Part shown: one piece after another, positions 10,600-20,600 of the stretch
Layout: each line of letters opens with the position of its first letter
Numbering within the stretch: position 1 is the first letter of the stretch
Source of the DNA: Chara braunii
Taxonomy: Eukaryota; Streptophyta; Charophyceae; Charales; Characeae
Length of the DNA stretch: 37,485 nucleotides
Direction of reading: 5' to 3'
NCBI GenBank assembly: GCA_003427395.1
Contig: BFEA01000414.1
Span: 1,420,077 to 1,457,561, forward strand
Notes under the pieces: generated by a model
Told to the model about the DNA's origin: nothing
Databases searched by the model: none
Seen by the model: the letters and a program-made list of their open reading frames with translations, nothing else
Translations under genes and position numbers: made by a program

Positions 10600-10601
<2 letters not shown>
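10191..10601. other. No gene seen
   Basis: Short frames only. It contains small T and G homopolymers (10406-10417, 10560-10570). Confidence 0.5.

Positions 10602-10639
<38 letters not shown>
10602..10639. repeat. (CA)n microsatellite
   Basis: Nineteen or so CA dinucleotides. They explain the CVCVCV and THTHTH stretches in the overlapping frames. Confidence 0.95.
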
Positions 10640-10642
<3 letters not shown>

Positions 10643-11054
10643 AGATCCGCGATACGCGTGTGGCGGTGAAACAGAGGGGAGCGGAAGTGTTTGGTGAGAA
10701 GATGAGGCTTGTCGTTCTATCTACTTGTCTCTTGCTACTCCTTGCTCGCCCGCTCCTTTCTCCTCTACTTCCTTCTCCTCTCCCTCCTCCTTCCATTGTT
10801 CCTCGTCTTTGGAAATTCCATACTTCCACCCTGGCAAGTCTAGAAAAGCCGCAGGGCAATATCCACAGGCCCCGACCCCACCAGCGTTCTACGCGTAGGA
10901 AGACACGTGGAGGTTGCACGAGCTCGCTTGGGCCGGTCCGGATCCCAACAGCGTCTCCAGTTTACCAGCAGAGCAGCCTGTCCTCCAATCAGCCAACCAC
11001 CTCCTGATGATTGCCAATCTAGTCCACGTCTCCATACACAGGCCAGTCGACACC

Positions 11055-11092
11055 CTGTCTCTTATACACATCTAGATGTGTATAAGAGACAG
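11055..11092. other. Nextera mate-pair junction adapter (artefact), copy 1
   Basis: The sequence is CTGTCTCTTATACACATCT followed immediately by its reverse complement, AGATGTGTATAAGAGACAG. Each half is the 19-bp Tn5 mosaic end, and head-to-head fusion is the circularisation junction of Nextera mate-pair libraries. It is synthetic DNA and not part of the genome. Sequences left and right of it should not be assumed contiguous. Confidence 0.97.
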
Positions 11093-11258
11093 CCTTGGAT
11101 CCACAGCTTGTCGGGTGAAGGTAAGAACTGCGAGGAGAAAGAGAGGGAGGGAGGAGGGGCTTTCCTTCCTTCCTTCTTTTCCTTTCCTTGTTTTGCTTTT
11201 TTCCGCCTTCGCGCTCTGATTTACAATATATATATAGTTCTGTTTGACGATATATATC
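11093..11258. other. Chimeric fragment between two adapter copies
   Basis: This is 166 bp of eukaryotic-looking sequence bounded on both sides by junction adapters. Its true genomic position is unknown. No gene seen. Confidence 0.85.
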
Positions 11259-11296
11259 CTGTCTCTTATACACATCTAGATGTGTATAAGAGACAG
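11259..11296. other. Nextera mate-pair junction adapter (artefact), copy 2
   Basis: This is the same 38-bp palindromic adapter as at 11055-11092, with no mismatch. The (GAA)n cluster starts 12 bases later, which is a plausible place for an assembler to have mis-joined low-complexity reads. Confidence 0.97.
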
Positions 11297-11308
11297 GAAA
11301 ACGACAAT

Positions 11309-11703
11309 GAAGAAGAAGAAGAAGAAGAAGAAGAAGAAGAAGAAGAAGAAGAAGAAGAAGAAGAAGAGTGACAAGCAATGCCCAACCGAACTTGAAGACG
11401 AAGAAGAAGAGTGACAAGCAGTAGCAAAAAGAACTGCCATTTACGAACAAGAGCAATGAAGAAGAAGAAGAAGAAGAAGAAGAAGAAGAAGGAGAAGAAG
11501 AAGAAGAAGGAGGAGGAAGAAGCAGAGGAAGAAGAATAGTGAATAGTAAAACCAGCAGCCATAGAGTCATAGACTGCTTCTCGCACATGCTTCAGAAGAA
11601 GACGAAGAAGAAGAAGACGACGAAGAAGAAGACGAAGAAGAAGAAGACGAAGAAGAAGAAGAAGAAGAAGAAGAAGAAGAAGAAGAAGAAGCAGAAGAAG
11701 AAT
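11309..11703. repeat. (GAA)n trinucleotide cluster
   Basis: Three long GAA/AAG blocks (about 11309-11367, 11455-11531 and 11595-11703) are separated by short unique pieces, two of which share TGACAAGCA.TAGC/GCC-type phrases and repeated GAATAGTGAA. They create long spurious frames of poly-E, poly-K, poly-S or poly-L. Confidence 0.93.
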
Positions 11704-12205
11704 AGTGAAAACATTGGCCACATAGTGCTTCTCGTACGGGTATCGATCGATAGATTTGCATTACTTCTCCTCATTTACAGTTCTCCGCATGAAACTCCAT
11801 CGCCATCTCCCCGACGCATTTCGGCCAGGCTGCGCTCCTGTCACTCCTCAGGGGGCTTCTTCTCCTCACGGGGCTTCTCCCAGAATCGCTTTGCGGCACC
11901 ACCTTGACTTTCCGACCATACATGTCTCTGAGAATAGATGGCTGAGGGCCCGATGGTCTAAGAATAGAGGGCCGACGGCCTTCAAGCGGGAACGTAGAAG
12001 ATAAGAGAAGGGGGGGAAACCTACTGTAGACCTGGCGCGCAGGAACGCAGGCGTTGCGTTGCCAGCAGTCGAGTGGTGCCAGACTGAGTGTGCCGGCGGC
12101 TGTTGTTCCGCCGGCTATCAGCCATAGCTGTATCCGTTTTGCATTACCCCCGCGCAGCTCGGATCTCTTACACGGAATCTGGTCCGAGATATAGTCCAGA
12201 TCCGT

Positions 12206-12206
<1 letters not shown>

Positions 12207-12238
<32 letters not shown>
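12207..12238. repeat. Poly(T) run
   Basis: Thirty-two T residues, directly before the tandem repeat array. Confidence 0.95.
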
Positions 12239-12239
<1 letters not shown>

Positions 12240-12263
12240 GGTGATGGGGGGGAGGGGGAGGGT

Positions 12264-12825
12264 ATTACTCGGTCACTTTCTTCCGACCGATCTCCGATCC
12301 GCTCCCTCTCGGATTCCTCACTGTTCCTATGGAAAGCGGAGCGGAGTCTCTTTCCTCGTTGTTCCATCAAGGGATCAGGCAAGGGTGTCTGTTCCGTCGA
12401 ATCAGGGGGGGGGGGGTTTACTCGATCACTTTCTTTCGACCGATCCGCTCCAGTCAAGAATCTATCATCTTGAATCTTCTTATGCAGAAAAAAGGCGGAG
12501 CGGAGTCTCTTTCCTCGCTGTTCCATCAAGGGATCAGGCAAGGGTGTTTGTTCCGTCGAATCAGTCACTCTTCCCTCGGGGGAGGAGGGGAGGGGAGGAG
12601 GGGGTGGAGGAGAAGGTGGGGGAGTTACTCGGTCGCTTTCTTTCGACCGATCTCCGATCCGCTCCCTCTCGGATTCCTCACTGTTCCTATGGAAAGCGGA
12701 GCGGAGTCTCTTTCTTCGTTGTTCCATCACGGGATCAGGCAAGGGTGTCTGTTCCGTCGGATCAATCGCTGTTCCCTCGGATCGATCACTGTCCGTCAGA
12801 TCAATCACTGGTTCCGTCGGAAAGC
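12264..12825. repeat. Three tandem units (153 and 207 bp apart) with GTTCCGTCGGATC motifs
   Basis: Units begin at about 12264, 12417 and 12624. Each carries TTACTCGGTCACTTTCTTYC, GCGGAGCGGAGTCTCTTTC and ATCAGGCAAGGGTGTCTGTT. Units 1 and 3 are closest; unit 2 has a replaced segment (TCATCTTGAATCTTCTTATG). The end breaks down into short tandem ~20-bp units (12749-12820) of the form GTTCCGTCGGATCAATCACT. Both unit offsets are multiples of three, so a minus-strand frame (11771-12808) stays open through all three. Confidence 0.85.
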
Positions 12826-12999
12826 TTAAACCACTTCAGTACTGGTCCTAGAGTCGGGCCCGTTAACGCGCCACGATTTTAGGAAACGTACGGGCTACTA
12901 CAGGAGCGCCCAGATTCATCCGACTAGAAACGTTTCTACTCTTTTCTTTTTTTTTTTTTTTCGCGGGCGATAGCTTGGCCAAGTACTGGTGTGGTTTAA
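12826..12999 (-). mobile_element. MITE copy 2 (inverse orientation)
   Basis: The ends are TTAAACCACTTCAGTACTGG (12826 on) and CCAAGTACTGGTGTGGTTTA (to 12998). The interior is the reverse complement of the 6868-7025 element, including CGATTTTAGGAAACGTACGG and CTAGAAACGTTTCTACTC, with an inserted T run (about 12945-12961). Both TIRs are less perfect here than in copy 1. Confidence 0.85.
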
Positions 13000-13375
13000 C
13001 AAGACCTCACTCACTTTCCCATAGGGATCAATTACGGTTGTTCCATCTCATCAGTGACCGTGACGTCAGCAAGTGTGTTCCGTCGGCAAGGCTATGGGCT
13101 TCTTCGCTGCACGGTATACGAAACGACACAAAAAAACGAGTGGATCTGGCCACAAACGGTGGCGGAATACATTCGTTAGCAGTCTCGTTTCCTATTTACT
13201 GTGTTGGTAAACGGATGAAATGAATCATTCCGTTTTCCGCGGAAGATGCACTCGTTTTGTTTTCTGTGCCGTGAGGCGAGACACCCTAATACTGTATATG
13301 TCCTCACTGTTCTGCCGGATATGTCCTCACGTGTTTTATCTCGTTTTATCTCCCCACTGTTCCGCTGGATCGATA

Positions 13376-13406
<31 letters not shown>

Positions 13407-13512
13407 CTGATCGCTGCAGTGTTCCCATATAATAAGGAAACTTGAAACTTCTTGCAATGGCGGGACCTTGGGCAAATATTGATTTTTAGTTTTTTTTTTT
13501 TTTTTAAGAGAA
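13000..13512. other. Degenerate satellite-derived sequence, no gene
   Basis: Variants of the CACTGTTCCG(C/T)(C/T)GGAT motif recur (about 13065-13085, 13304-13322, 13353-13372). Poly(T) runs lie at about 13378-13404 and 13490-13505. Confidence 0.5.
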
Positions 13513-13917
13513 GGGCGATGGCCTTGAGGTATTATCATCGGACTAACCAGCCCAGGTAAATTCAATATTGTGTCTAATCTGACATCGGGTGTGGCCTTGT
13601 CAGCCCAGGGTGGCCTTTATTTATTGCCTTCAGGGAACCCCCAATGGGGGACACCCCCGGCCAGGGGACATCCGGTAGCAGACGGACTGAGCATCATCTG
13701 AGTGGCCAGTCGCTGTGCCTCCCTCCCTGATTACCCCTCCCTCCCCCTATGAACGTCAGCAGAGACTGCTTTTTTAATGCCAATTGGGGGGACCAACGGG
13801 CTATCTCTAGGTGGCGGGCGCCAAGCATGCCCAGTAAGGTGCATGAGGCCAATTGGGATTGAACCCAAGACCTCCTGAATGCCACTTGCGTGCCTTACCA
13901 TCTGAGCTAGGTTGCTA
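13513..13917 (-). mobile_element. tRNA-derived SINE, copy 2
   Basis: Full-length inverse copy of the 7779-8189 SINE. On the minus strand box A is TAGCTCAGATGG (13898-13909) and box B is GGTTCAATCC (13856-13865). The shared 3' tail lies at 13513-13560 and is followed by an A/T run. The two copies align from the tRNA-like head to the tail. Confidence 0.88.
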
Positions 13918-13979
13918 TGCAGCAATGATATTCAAATTTGATATTGGCCATTAGACACCCCGCTAATGTGGGGTTGGAG

Positions 13980-14103
13980 GGAAAAAAAGAAAGGAAAAAA
14001 AAGGAAAACAAAGGAAAAAAAGGAAAACAAAGGAAAAAAAAGGAAAAAAAAGGAAAAAAAAGGAAAAAAAAGGAAAAAAAAGTAAAAAAAAGGAAAAAAA
14101 AAA
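13980..14103. repeat. (AAAAAAAGG)n purine microsatellite
   Basis: Runs of seven or eight As are separated by GG on one strand. They underlie spurious Lys- or Phe-rich frames. Confidence 0.9.
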
Positions 14104-14540
14104 GTGGGATTGGAGGGGGTTAGGGGGAGGAGGTGCAAGTGACTGGCCAAAAGATGCTCGTCACTACCGGTAGCATCGCCGGCTGGTTCCTTCCCCCCCC
14201 CTCCCCGTCGGTAATGCGCCTGGTCACCCCGCATCATCGCGATGAGGGGGGCTGATACAAGCCTTGCTCTCACACACCACTGCTGTGGTCGGAAACGGTA
14301 GCAGGTTTTTTTTTGTTTTTTTTTTTTTTTTTTGAGTATATTGGTATTGTGATTTGACCCCGTCGTCCTGTGATGATTTGTTCAGGATTGGAACTCGTGA
14401 TCTGTTCATCAACAGTGATATCTAGAGCTGTACCGTTCAGCCAGATGGGCTGGGTAACGGTAACAGTTTTTTTTTTTTTTTTTTTTTTAATGTCACCAAG
14501 GAACCATTGATTGATCAGACGGAAATTGGAGTGATTCTGA
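14104..14540. other. No gene seen; GT-rich block and two T runs
   Basis: A G-rich segment (GGGGGTTAGGGGGAGGAGGT) is followed by T runs at about 14307-14333 and 14467-14488. A possible third SINE body (CATCACTACCGG-type and CACCCCGCATCATCGCGATG phrases) could not be assigned. Confidence 0.4.
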
Positions 14541-15400
14541 TTTTGATTTTGATTCCCACCGACACTGTAGTGATTATTGATTCCGTCGGGTACTGCAGTG
14601 ATTTCTGATTTCGATCCCATCGCACAGAAACAGAAACACACCTCGTCGGTTTTTTTTGTTAATTTCGATCCGATGGAAACTGCATCGACTCTTATTTTGA
14701 TTTTGATTTTGATTTGGATTTGGATTTTGGATTTGGATTTGGATTTGGATTTGGATTTGGATTTTGAACCGATGGAAACGGCCGTGATCACGGAAACTGC
14801 AGTGAAGATTCGGCGAAACTTCTGTGTGATTAATCACGGGAACTGTAGTGATGATTCTACGTAACTGCAGCGATTGATCGACGAGACTGCAGTGATTTTG
14901 ATTTTGATTTTGATTTTGACTTCGGTTTTGATTTTGATCCCAGGGACAGCAACGGCGGCGATTGATCGGACAGAAACTGCAGTGAGATAAGCTTTCCGGC
15001 GGATCAATCAACCAATCAATCAATCAATTAATCAATCAATTAATCAATCAATTAATCAATCAATTAATCAAGGCGGATCAATCAATCAATCAATCAATCA
15101 ATTAATCAATCAATTAATCAATTAATCAATTAATCAATCAATCAATCAATCCATCACTGTTCCATCGGCGCAAAACGGATTACTGCTCCGCCGTCAGAAG
15201 AGTGATTGATTGATCGACGGGAACAGTGATTAACCCGATGGAACAATGGTCGTCTTTGTTTTCGTTTTCTTTTTTGTTTTTGTTATTTTAATTTTGATGT
15301 TGATTTTTTATATGGTTTTTACACGGAACAGTGATTGATCCCCCGACGGAACAGGCAGTGGATTGGCCGTCGTCGGGACAGTGATTGCCTGCTCATCGCC
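14541..15400. repeat. Degenerate satellite: GATTGATC.GACGGAAACTGCAGTGAT with GATTTT and AATCAATC blocks
   Basis: A ~25-bp motif, variants of GATCCGATGGAAACTGCAGTGAT, recurs irregularly about a dozen times. Microsatellites derived from its parts interrupt it: GATTTTGATTTT/GGATTT (14682-14765), a second GATTTT block (about 14895-14940) and AATCAATCAATTAATC (15003-15152). The motif is the inverse of the CTGTTCCGTCGGATCAATC units at 12749-12820, which joins the two clusters into one family. Confidence 0.75.
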
Positions 15401-15649
15401 GTGATTGGGCGATGATCGGCACAACGAGCTTGTCCCCGTTCCGCCGTCGATTGGCTCGGGAGAAGTTTAAGGAGAGGAACGGGAAAAAGAGAGGGCAGTA
15501 GAGAGGAGACCCACCCCACGCCCACCCCACGAGTCCCGGCGGTCGCCCCATCATCAACCAAATTAAAGGGGGGCCTGATTTCGATTCTGGTAGTAGTATC
15601 CCGTTAGCAGGATTTGGTCGAGCGAAGGGGGGATTGTTAATACAGTGGC

Positions 15650-15811
15650 CACGCCAATGAGCCTAGCTCCTCAGTGGGTACACCTACAAACTGTTGAAAT
15701 CTGAATCAGACCCAAGTTCGAATCCAGATACAATCAGATGATGACCAGAATCATTCTGAGTTATCTGGGGCTGGTCAGTTCGATGATGATATCACAAGGC
15801 CGTCGCCCTTT
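15650..15811 (+). mobile_element. tRNA-derived SINE with a different head but the common tail
   Basis: The head has a box A-like TAGCTCCTCAGTGGG (15664-15678) and a box B-like AGTTCGAATCC (15715-15725). The ~90-bp distal part ends in CTGGGGCTGGTCAG..GATGATGATATCACAAGGCCGTCGCCCTTT (about 15763-15811), the same tail as the 7779 and 13513 SINEs. At ~160 bp it is much shorter than those copies. Confidence 0.75.
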
Positions 15812-15828
15812 GTAAGAACAAGGACATC

Positions 15829-15938
15829 GCCACACCACTCTCGAAATGTGCAAAATGAGAATGAACCTTGCGAAGAACATGGCCAGATGCACCCGCCACA
15901 GTTTTGTCGTTTTCACACTTCGAGAGTGGTGTGGCGAG
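15829..15938. repeat. Hairpin element 1, arms CGCCACACCACTCTCGAA
   Basis: GCCACACCACTCTCGAA at 15829-15845 is mirrored by TTCGAGAGTGGTGTGGC at 15919-15935. The loop includes TGCAAAATGAGAATGAA, which also appears in inverse form in hairpin 2 (TTCATTCTCATTTTGCA). MITE-like, no ORF. Confidence 0.85.
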
Positions 15939-16170
15939 GCCCCCAAGAAGGAGAAAAAGACATTTCTGGGAATATAGACTGCTTGTCGTACATGCAACCA
16001 GATATACACACTTCAGGGAATACTCACACTACCTGGTAGCACGTTTTTAGTACTTTTACTTATTTCTGGACGGAATTGCAGCCAGATGCATACAAATCGG
16101 GCCGTAAATGCGGTCAGGTACAGTTAAGATAGTGATAGTGTGAGTATGCCCTCAGTTGGGGATAAAGACG

Positions 16171-16288
16171 GCCTCGCTCCACTACTCTCCACATGCACTA
16201 AAGACAAAAGATATGGCGGTGAATCTTTCCATGTTCTAGCGGAAGATTCATTCTCATTTTGCACATTCGGAGAGTAGTGGAGCGAGGC
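16171..16288. repeat. Hairpin element 2, arms GCCTCGCTCCACTACTCTCC
   Basis: GCCTCGCTCCACTACTCTCC (16171-16190) is mirrored by GGAGAGTAGTGGAGCGAGGC (16269-16288). It is related to hairpin 1, but both of its arms share the same substitutions. An outer inverted pair between the hairpins, GGGAATACTCACACT (about 16017-16031) and AGTGTGAGTATGCCCT (about 16137-16152), suggests nested fold-back structure. Confidence 0.85.
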
Positions 16289-16330
16289 CCATACAGTTCT
16301 CAGTCGGCCAAGCCGCCAGCTGCTCTTCTC

Positions 16331-16362
<32 letters not shown>

Positions 16363-17635
16363 GAAGTCGAGAGCTTCATATTATGCAAATTCAAGATCAG
16401 GGCCGGGGACCCCACAATTCAACCCGGAGAATTACTGGCAGCCTCAGCCAGCTTAGCTTAGTCTTCAGAGAAGGAAACGATTAAACAAGGTACAGCTCCG
16501 GTCCCTTGTGGACCTCTGACCTGGGGGATCCTCTCTGAGTAACAAAAAAAAAATACCAAGAAAAGAAACTTGTCCTCATGGCCCTAAAAAAAAACTCACA
16601 AACCTGAAATGGCCCTAGAAACCTCGCAACCCTGAAACAACTACCTACTTCCCCTTCTGGGCCTGTTAGTACGCGGACTTCCTTCCTAATAGTACTCTAC
16701 ATTTTGATACTCTACCGTAGGTAATATTCTACCAAGTCCACCTACTTCGGTGGCTCAACACTCCCTCCTCTATCTGCCTTCTGCCTGTCTCCTGTGACCC
16801 ACCATTTACCCGCATCCGAGTGTTCAGGATGTTATGCTACAGACTTCTAGTCAGTGAAGAACCACTGGTCCAATATCAATCTCCCATCCTCGACTCTTCC
16901 CATCTGCCCCCGTTTGCACCAGGTTTCTCTGAACCATTTCAGGCCTGGCTCGTGGTTTCTTGTTTTGCCTACTTTCCTCCTCCAGTCCGCCATTATTGCT
17001 CTTCTCAGCAGTTGTTTGAACGTTCCTCTGATCTGCTTGTTTGTCCACTCTTTGTTCTTGAAGAGTATCATTCCTTTCTTGCCATATCACCTTTTTTTCC
17101 CCTCCGTCAACACAAATACACACACACACACAAAAAAAAAAAAGAGTGGGAAACGTAGGAAACGACAAAATACTAAAAAGATAATACTTAAAAAGATACT
17201 AATATATAATCCATGACGAATCAGGGAGGGAGGGATTTATCCGGTAGGACTCAGGGATCGACGGAGGCTTGAGTCTTCATGAAGGGCAATCATCCACACA
17301 CGGGTTCTTTCTTTTTTGTTTGATGTTATGTGTGATTACACATGCATTCATGGAATGACAGTAGACATTCAGTTACACTGCAGGCTTTTCTAGAGCAGGG
17401 TATAAACGACAGGAGAGGCCCCTCCGTGGCCAGCCAAAGCAGTGGCACCAAGCCCACAAACAGGGGCCTTTGACGGGAAGAAAGGAGTGGAAAAAGCCTC
17501 GATAAACCCCTAGCCTGTATATTTCTCCCTCCAAGGTGCGCTACGGATGGGCCTCTTAGATCCCTGAAGAAGGAGCGGGAGGAATGGAGGTAACAGGTGT
17601 GTAGGGGGCGGGAAGAAGAGTCTTGAAAACAGTAA
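16289..17635. other. No gene seen
   Basis: A T run (about 16334-16362) is followed by AT-rich unique sequence with short frames and a CA/A run (17116-17143). A GAA tract begins at 17636. Confidence 0.5.
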
Positions 17636-17770
17636 AGAAGAAGAAGAAGAAGAAGAAGAAGAGTGTTGGGAAAAAAAAGAAAAGAAAAAGTCTTTTACAT
17701 GCGGATGCGTAACCATTTGTTGAGAGGCATCTGCATGTACAAGGCACCTCTGGCCACTGCTTGTCTCTCT

Positions 17771-17802
<32 letters not shown>

Positions 17803-17821
17803 TTCTTCTTCTTCTTCTTCT
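17636..17821. repeat. Facing GAA and TTC tracts
   Basis: GAA repeats (17636-17662) and TTC repeats (about 17767-17821) lie ~105 bp apart in opposite orientation, so the tracts form an imperfect inverted repeat. Confidence 0.85.
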
Positions 17822-18109
17822 ATCCTGTTTTCAGCACTCCTATATGTATACTGTCACAAAAATATCAGAGCGCAAATGCGGAAAAAAAGGAAAAAAAGAA
17901 GAAAAGAAAACCAGGGAAAGTTGAATTCAATTTTTTATCTTCTTCCTTATAACTCCCCCTGTTCAGAACCTCTTGCGTACAAGGCCGCCCACGTGGATGT
18001 AGGTTGAGCGGCGGCTGCCCCCACCCCCGTGTGTCATATCGACCCACTTGCACACAGCCAAAAGGCAAAGAGGCAAAGAAAAGAGGAAGGAAACAGCCCA
18101 AACAAAACA
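17822..18109. other. No gene seen
   Basis: A-rich purine sequence and short frames only. Confidence 0.5.
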
Positions 18110-18770
18110 GAACAGGGGGCTACAAAGCAAATCCTAAATGACAATCCTAGATGACAAGTCCCACATGCAAACACCGCCCCCGGCAACTACAGGCCAAATG
18201 ACGGGACAAGATCAGCCAGGATGTCATAAGACAAGGCATAAAAAAGCTCCGATCCACAGTGTGACAATCAAAAAAAGAAGAGAAGACAATCCCGGATGAC
18301 AATTCCCACATACGAGCACCGCCCCGCGCTCAAAGGGCCGAACAACGGGAAACAACCAGGATGCCAAAAGCCCGAATGACTGGTCCCACGTGAAAGCACC
18401 GCCACACCCATGAAATAGCCCGAACAACGGGACCAGACCAACCGAGATACAGACAAGATCAGTAAAACAAATTCTACCATATCGATAGTTAAAAAAACGA
18501 AACAAGCATTCTTGTCTGCAAAAAAATCAAAAAGAACCCGAAGAACCGGTATAAAAGACAATCCTGGATGATGATTCCCACATGCAAGCACCACCCCGCT
18601 TTCCAAAAGGCTGAACAACGGGAACAAACAACCAGGATGCCAAAACAATAAAAACGCCCGGATGACTGGTCCCACATGAAGCACCAGACCGAATAACGGG
18701 ACAAAACCAACCGGGATGCAGACAAGATTACCACAACAAGATTACCAGTCATTTACTTTGTTTATAGTGG
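18110..18770. repeat. Long-period tandem repeat (~273 bp, with internal sub-repeats)
   Basis: The phrase GACAATCC.GGATGA.AATTCC followed by CACAT.C.AGCACCGCC recurs at about 18140, 18283 and 18556. A partner phrase, CCCG.ATGACTGGTCCCAC, recurs at about 18371 and 18660. ACGGGA..AACCAACCGGGAT-type phrases recur between them. The minus strand stays open in several frames because of this repetition; no domain is recognisable. Confidence 0.75.
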
Positions 18771-19077
18771 GATGTGTCATTTAATTTGTTTGACTAACAG
18801 GCCTTCCTTCCCTCGTCCTTTCTCTGACGTTTACGTAAGCACCATAACAAATCTACCATATCCATAGTAAAAAAACGGAACCATAAAGTAGGCCCGCAAA
18901 ACGGAATACCCCAGCAACAGGGAAAAGAGTAAAGAAAAAGAAACAAGGAAGGGGGAATGACAAGAACAAATGTATATATATTTCCCCCTGGCGACCGACC
19001 CCCCCTCCCGCTCCATCGGAGCACTCGGGCTGCTACGTTGTGGACATCCACCAGTCCGCTCAGGAGCGCGCGCAGAA
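18771..19077. other. No gene seen
   Basis: AT-rich unique sequence leading into a GAC/GAA tract. Confidence 0.45.
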
Positions 19078-19140
19078 GACGAAGACGAAGACGAAGACGA
19101 AGAAGAAGAAGAAGAAGAAGAAGAAGAGGAAGAAAAGCGA
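19078..19140. repeat. (GAC/GAA)n tract
   Basis: AAGACGAAGACG units grade into pure GAA. A purine-rich GA/GGA sequence continues to about 19500. Confidence 0.9.
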
Positions 19141-19914
19141 AAGGGGGAAAAGTGGAAGGACGGGGGATGAGGAGAGGGCAATGAGCAGGAGGAGGAGAAG
19201 GAGGAGGAGGGGGATTGGAGAAAAAAAAAGTGTGAAGGGAAATTGACAGCAGGCTGATCGGCCTGAAAATCTGTCAGCAGAAGAGCAATCCTAGGAGCTG
19301 AGGAACAGACCTCAAGGAGTGGGAGAGGAGGGGAGGAGGAAGGGGGGGGAGAGAAGGACAAGGAGAGTGTTGGGAGTAGGAAGAACAAGAGAGAGCGGAG
19401 TGTACTGAGAGTTGGAGTGCACGAGGGGGAAAAAAGGTCATGAGGGAAGGAACGGGGTGGGAAGAGGGGGAGGGGCGGGCAGGGGGAGCTAACAGTAGAG
19501 AAGAATGAGGGCACAGCCGGAGTATGAGGAGAAAGCGTGAGTGGACTCTTTAGTATATCTTTCCTCTTCTTTGAACCGCTGTGGTTCTCGACTCCTATCT
19601 CTCTTTATAGCAGGCATGTTATACCGGAGAGGAAACGAATCGCCATCTGCCTCTATTCTGTCTTCTATTCTGCTTTTTCTCCCTCCCATCTCCTATCCCT
19701 TTCTCTCTCTCTCTTTCTCTTTAGCCCATCTTCTCCTCCCCGTGCTCGGTATCATAGCGGCATGTCCCTGTGACCCTTCCTCTCCTCCCTGTGATCTTCC
19801 TGCTTGCGACCAAAAAGGTTGAGTATGCTTGCTTTCTGTGTGCTGTCCTCCCTCCGTGTAAATCCCTCTTTCTGGCCTCTCCTTGTTACCTTTTATGCCT
19901 GCATACGACGTACC
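19141..19914. other. Purine-rich then pyrimidine-rich noncoding sequence
   Basis: GGA-rich to about 19500, then CT-rich to about 19740. No gene recognised. Confidence 0.5.
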
Positions 19915-20600
19915 AACCTGCAGGTGGCTACTTGTTGCCTACCTGCTGCCTGCCTGCCAATCACCCTCCTGTCTGCAGCCTGCCTCCCTGTCGCACTCCT
20001 GCCGCCTGCCTGGCTATCTGTCACCCTCCTGCCTGCAGCCTGCATACTACCCTAGTCAGCCTGCCCCCTGCCTGCCAGACGCTTTCCTCCTTGTGCAGTT
20101 TGCCTACCTGTCATTCTCTTGCCTGCAGCCTGCCTGCCTGTCACCCTCTTGCCTGCAGCCTGCCTACCTGTCACCCTCCTGCCTGTAGCCTGCCTATCTG
20201 TCACCCTCCTGCCTGCAGCCTGCATGCCAGTCACCCTGCCCCCTGCCTGCCAGTCGCTTTCCTCCTTGTGCACCTTGCCTACCTGTCATTCTATTGCCTG
20301 CAGCCTGCCTACCTGTCACCGTTCTGCCTGCAGCCTGCATGCCAGTCAGCAGCCTGCCTGCCGTCTTCCGTTCCAGTTGTTTCCTGCTCGTGCCGCCTGC
20401 CTACCTGGCACCTTCTGCCTGCCCCCTGCCTGGCAGTTATTCTCCCCCTGCAGCCTGCTGACATGTCACCTTCACGCCTGCAGCCTGCCTCCAGCCTGCC
20501 TCCAGCCTGCCTTACCTGTCAAGCTCCTGCCTGTGTGCCTGCCTGCCAGCTATCCTTCCACCTGCAGTCCGCCTGTAGGCTGCCTACAGATTGCCCGCCG
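19915..20600. repeat. 30-bp minisatellite (CCTGCAGCCTGCCTACCTGT...)
   Basis: Degenerate ~30-bp units of the form CTGCAGCCTGCCTACCTGTC plus ACCCTCCTGC repeat for nearly 700 bp. Because the period is a multiple of three, two + frames (19770-20615 and 20119-20661) and a minus frame stay open and encode 10-residue repeats (for example LPAACLPVTL). No signal, domain or start context supports a real protein. Confidence 0.85.

Noticed and set aside
11019-11721. Several 150-190 codon frames rich in Ser, Leu, Lys or Glu
   Set aside because: They are translations of GAA/TTC triplets and of the mate-pair adapters (peptides such as SYTHLDVYKRQ), not genes.
19915-20600. CRISPR-like look of ~30-bp repeats
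   Set aside because: Units are directly adjacent with no unique spacers. This is a minisatellite in a eukaryotic genome.
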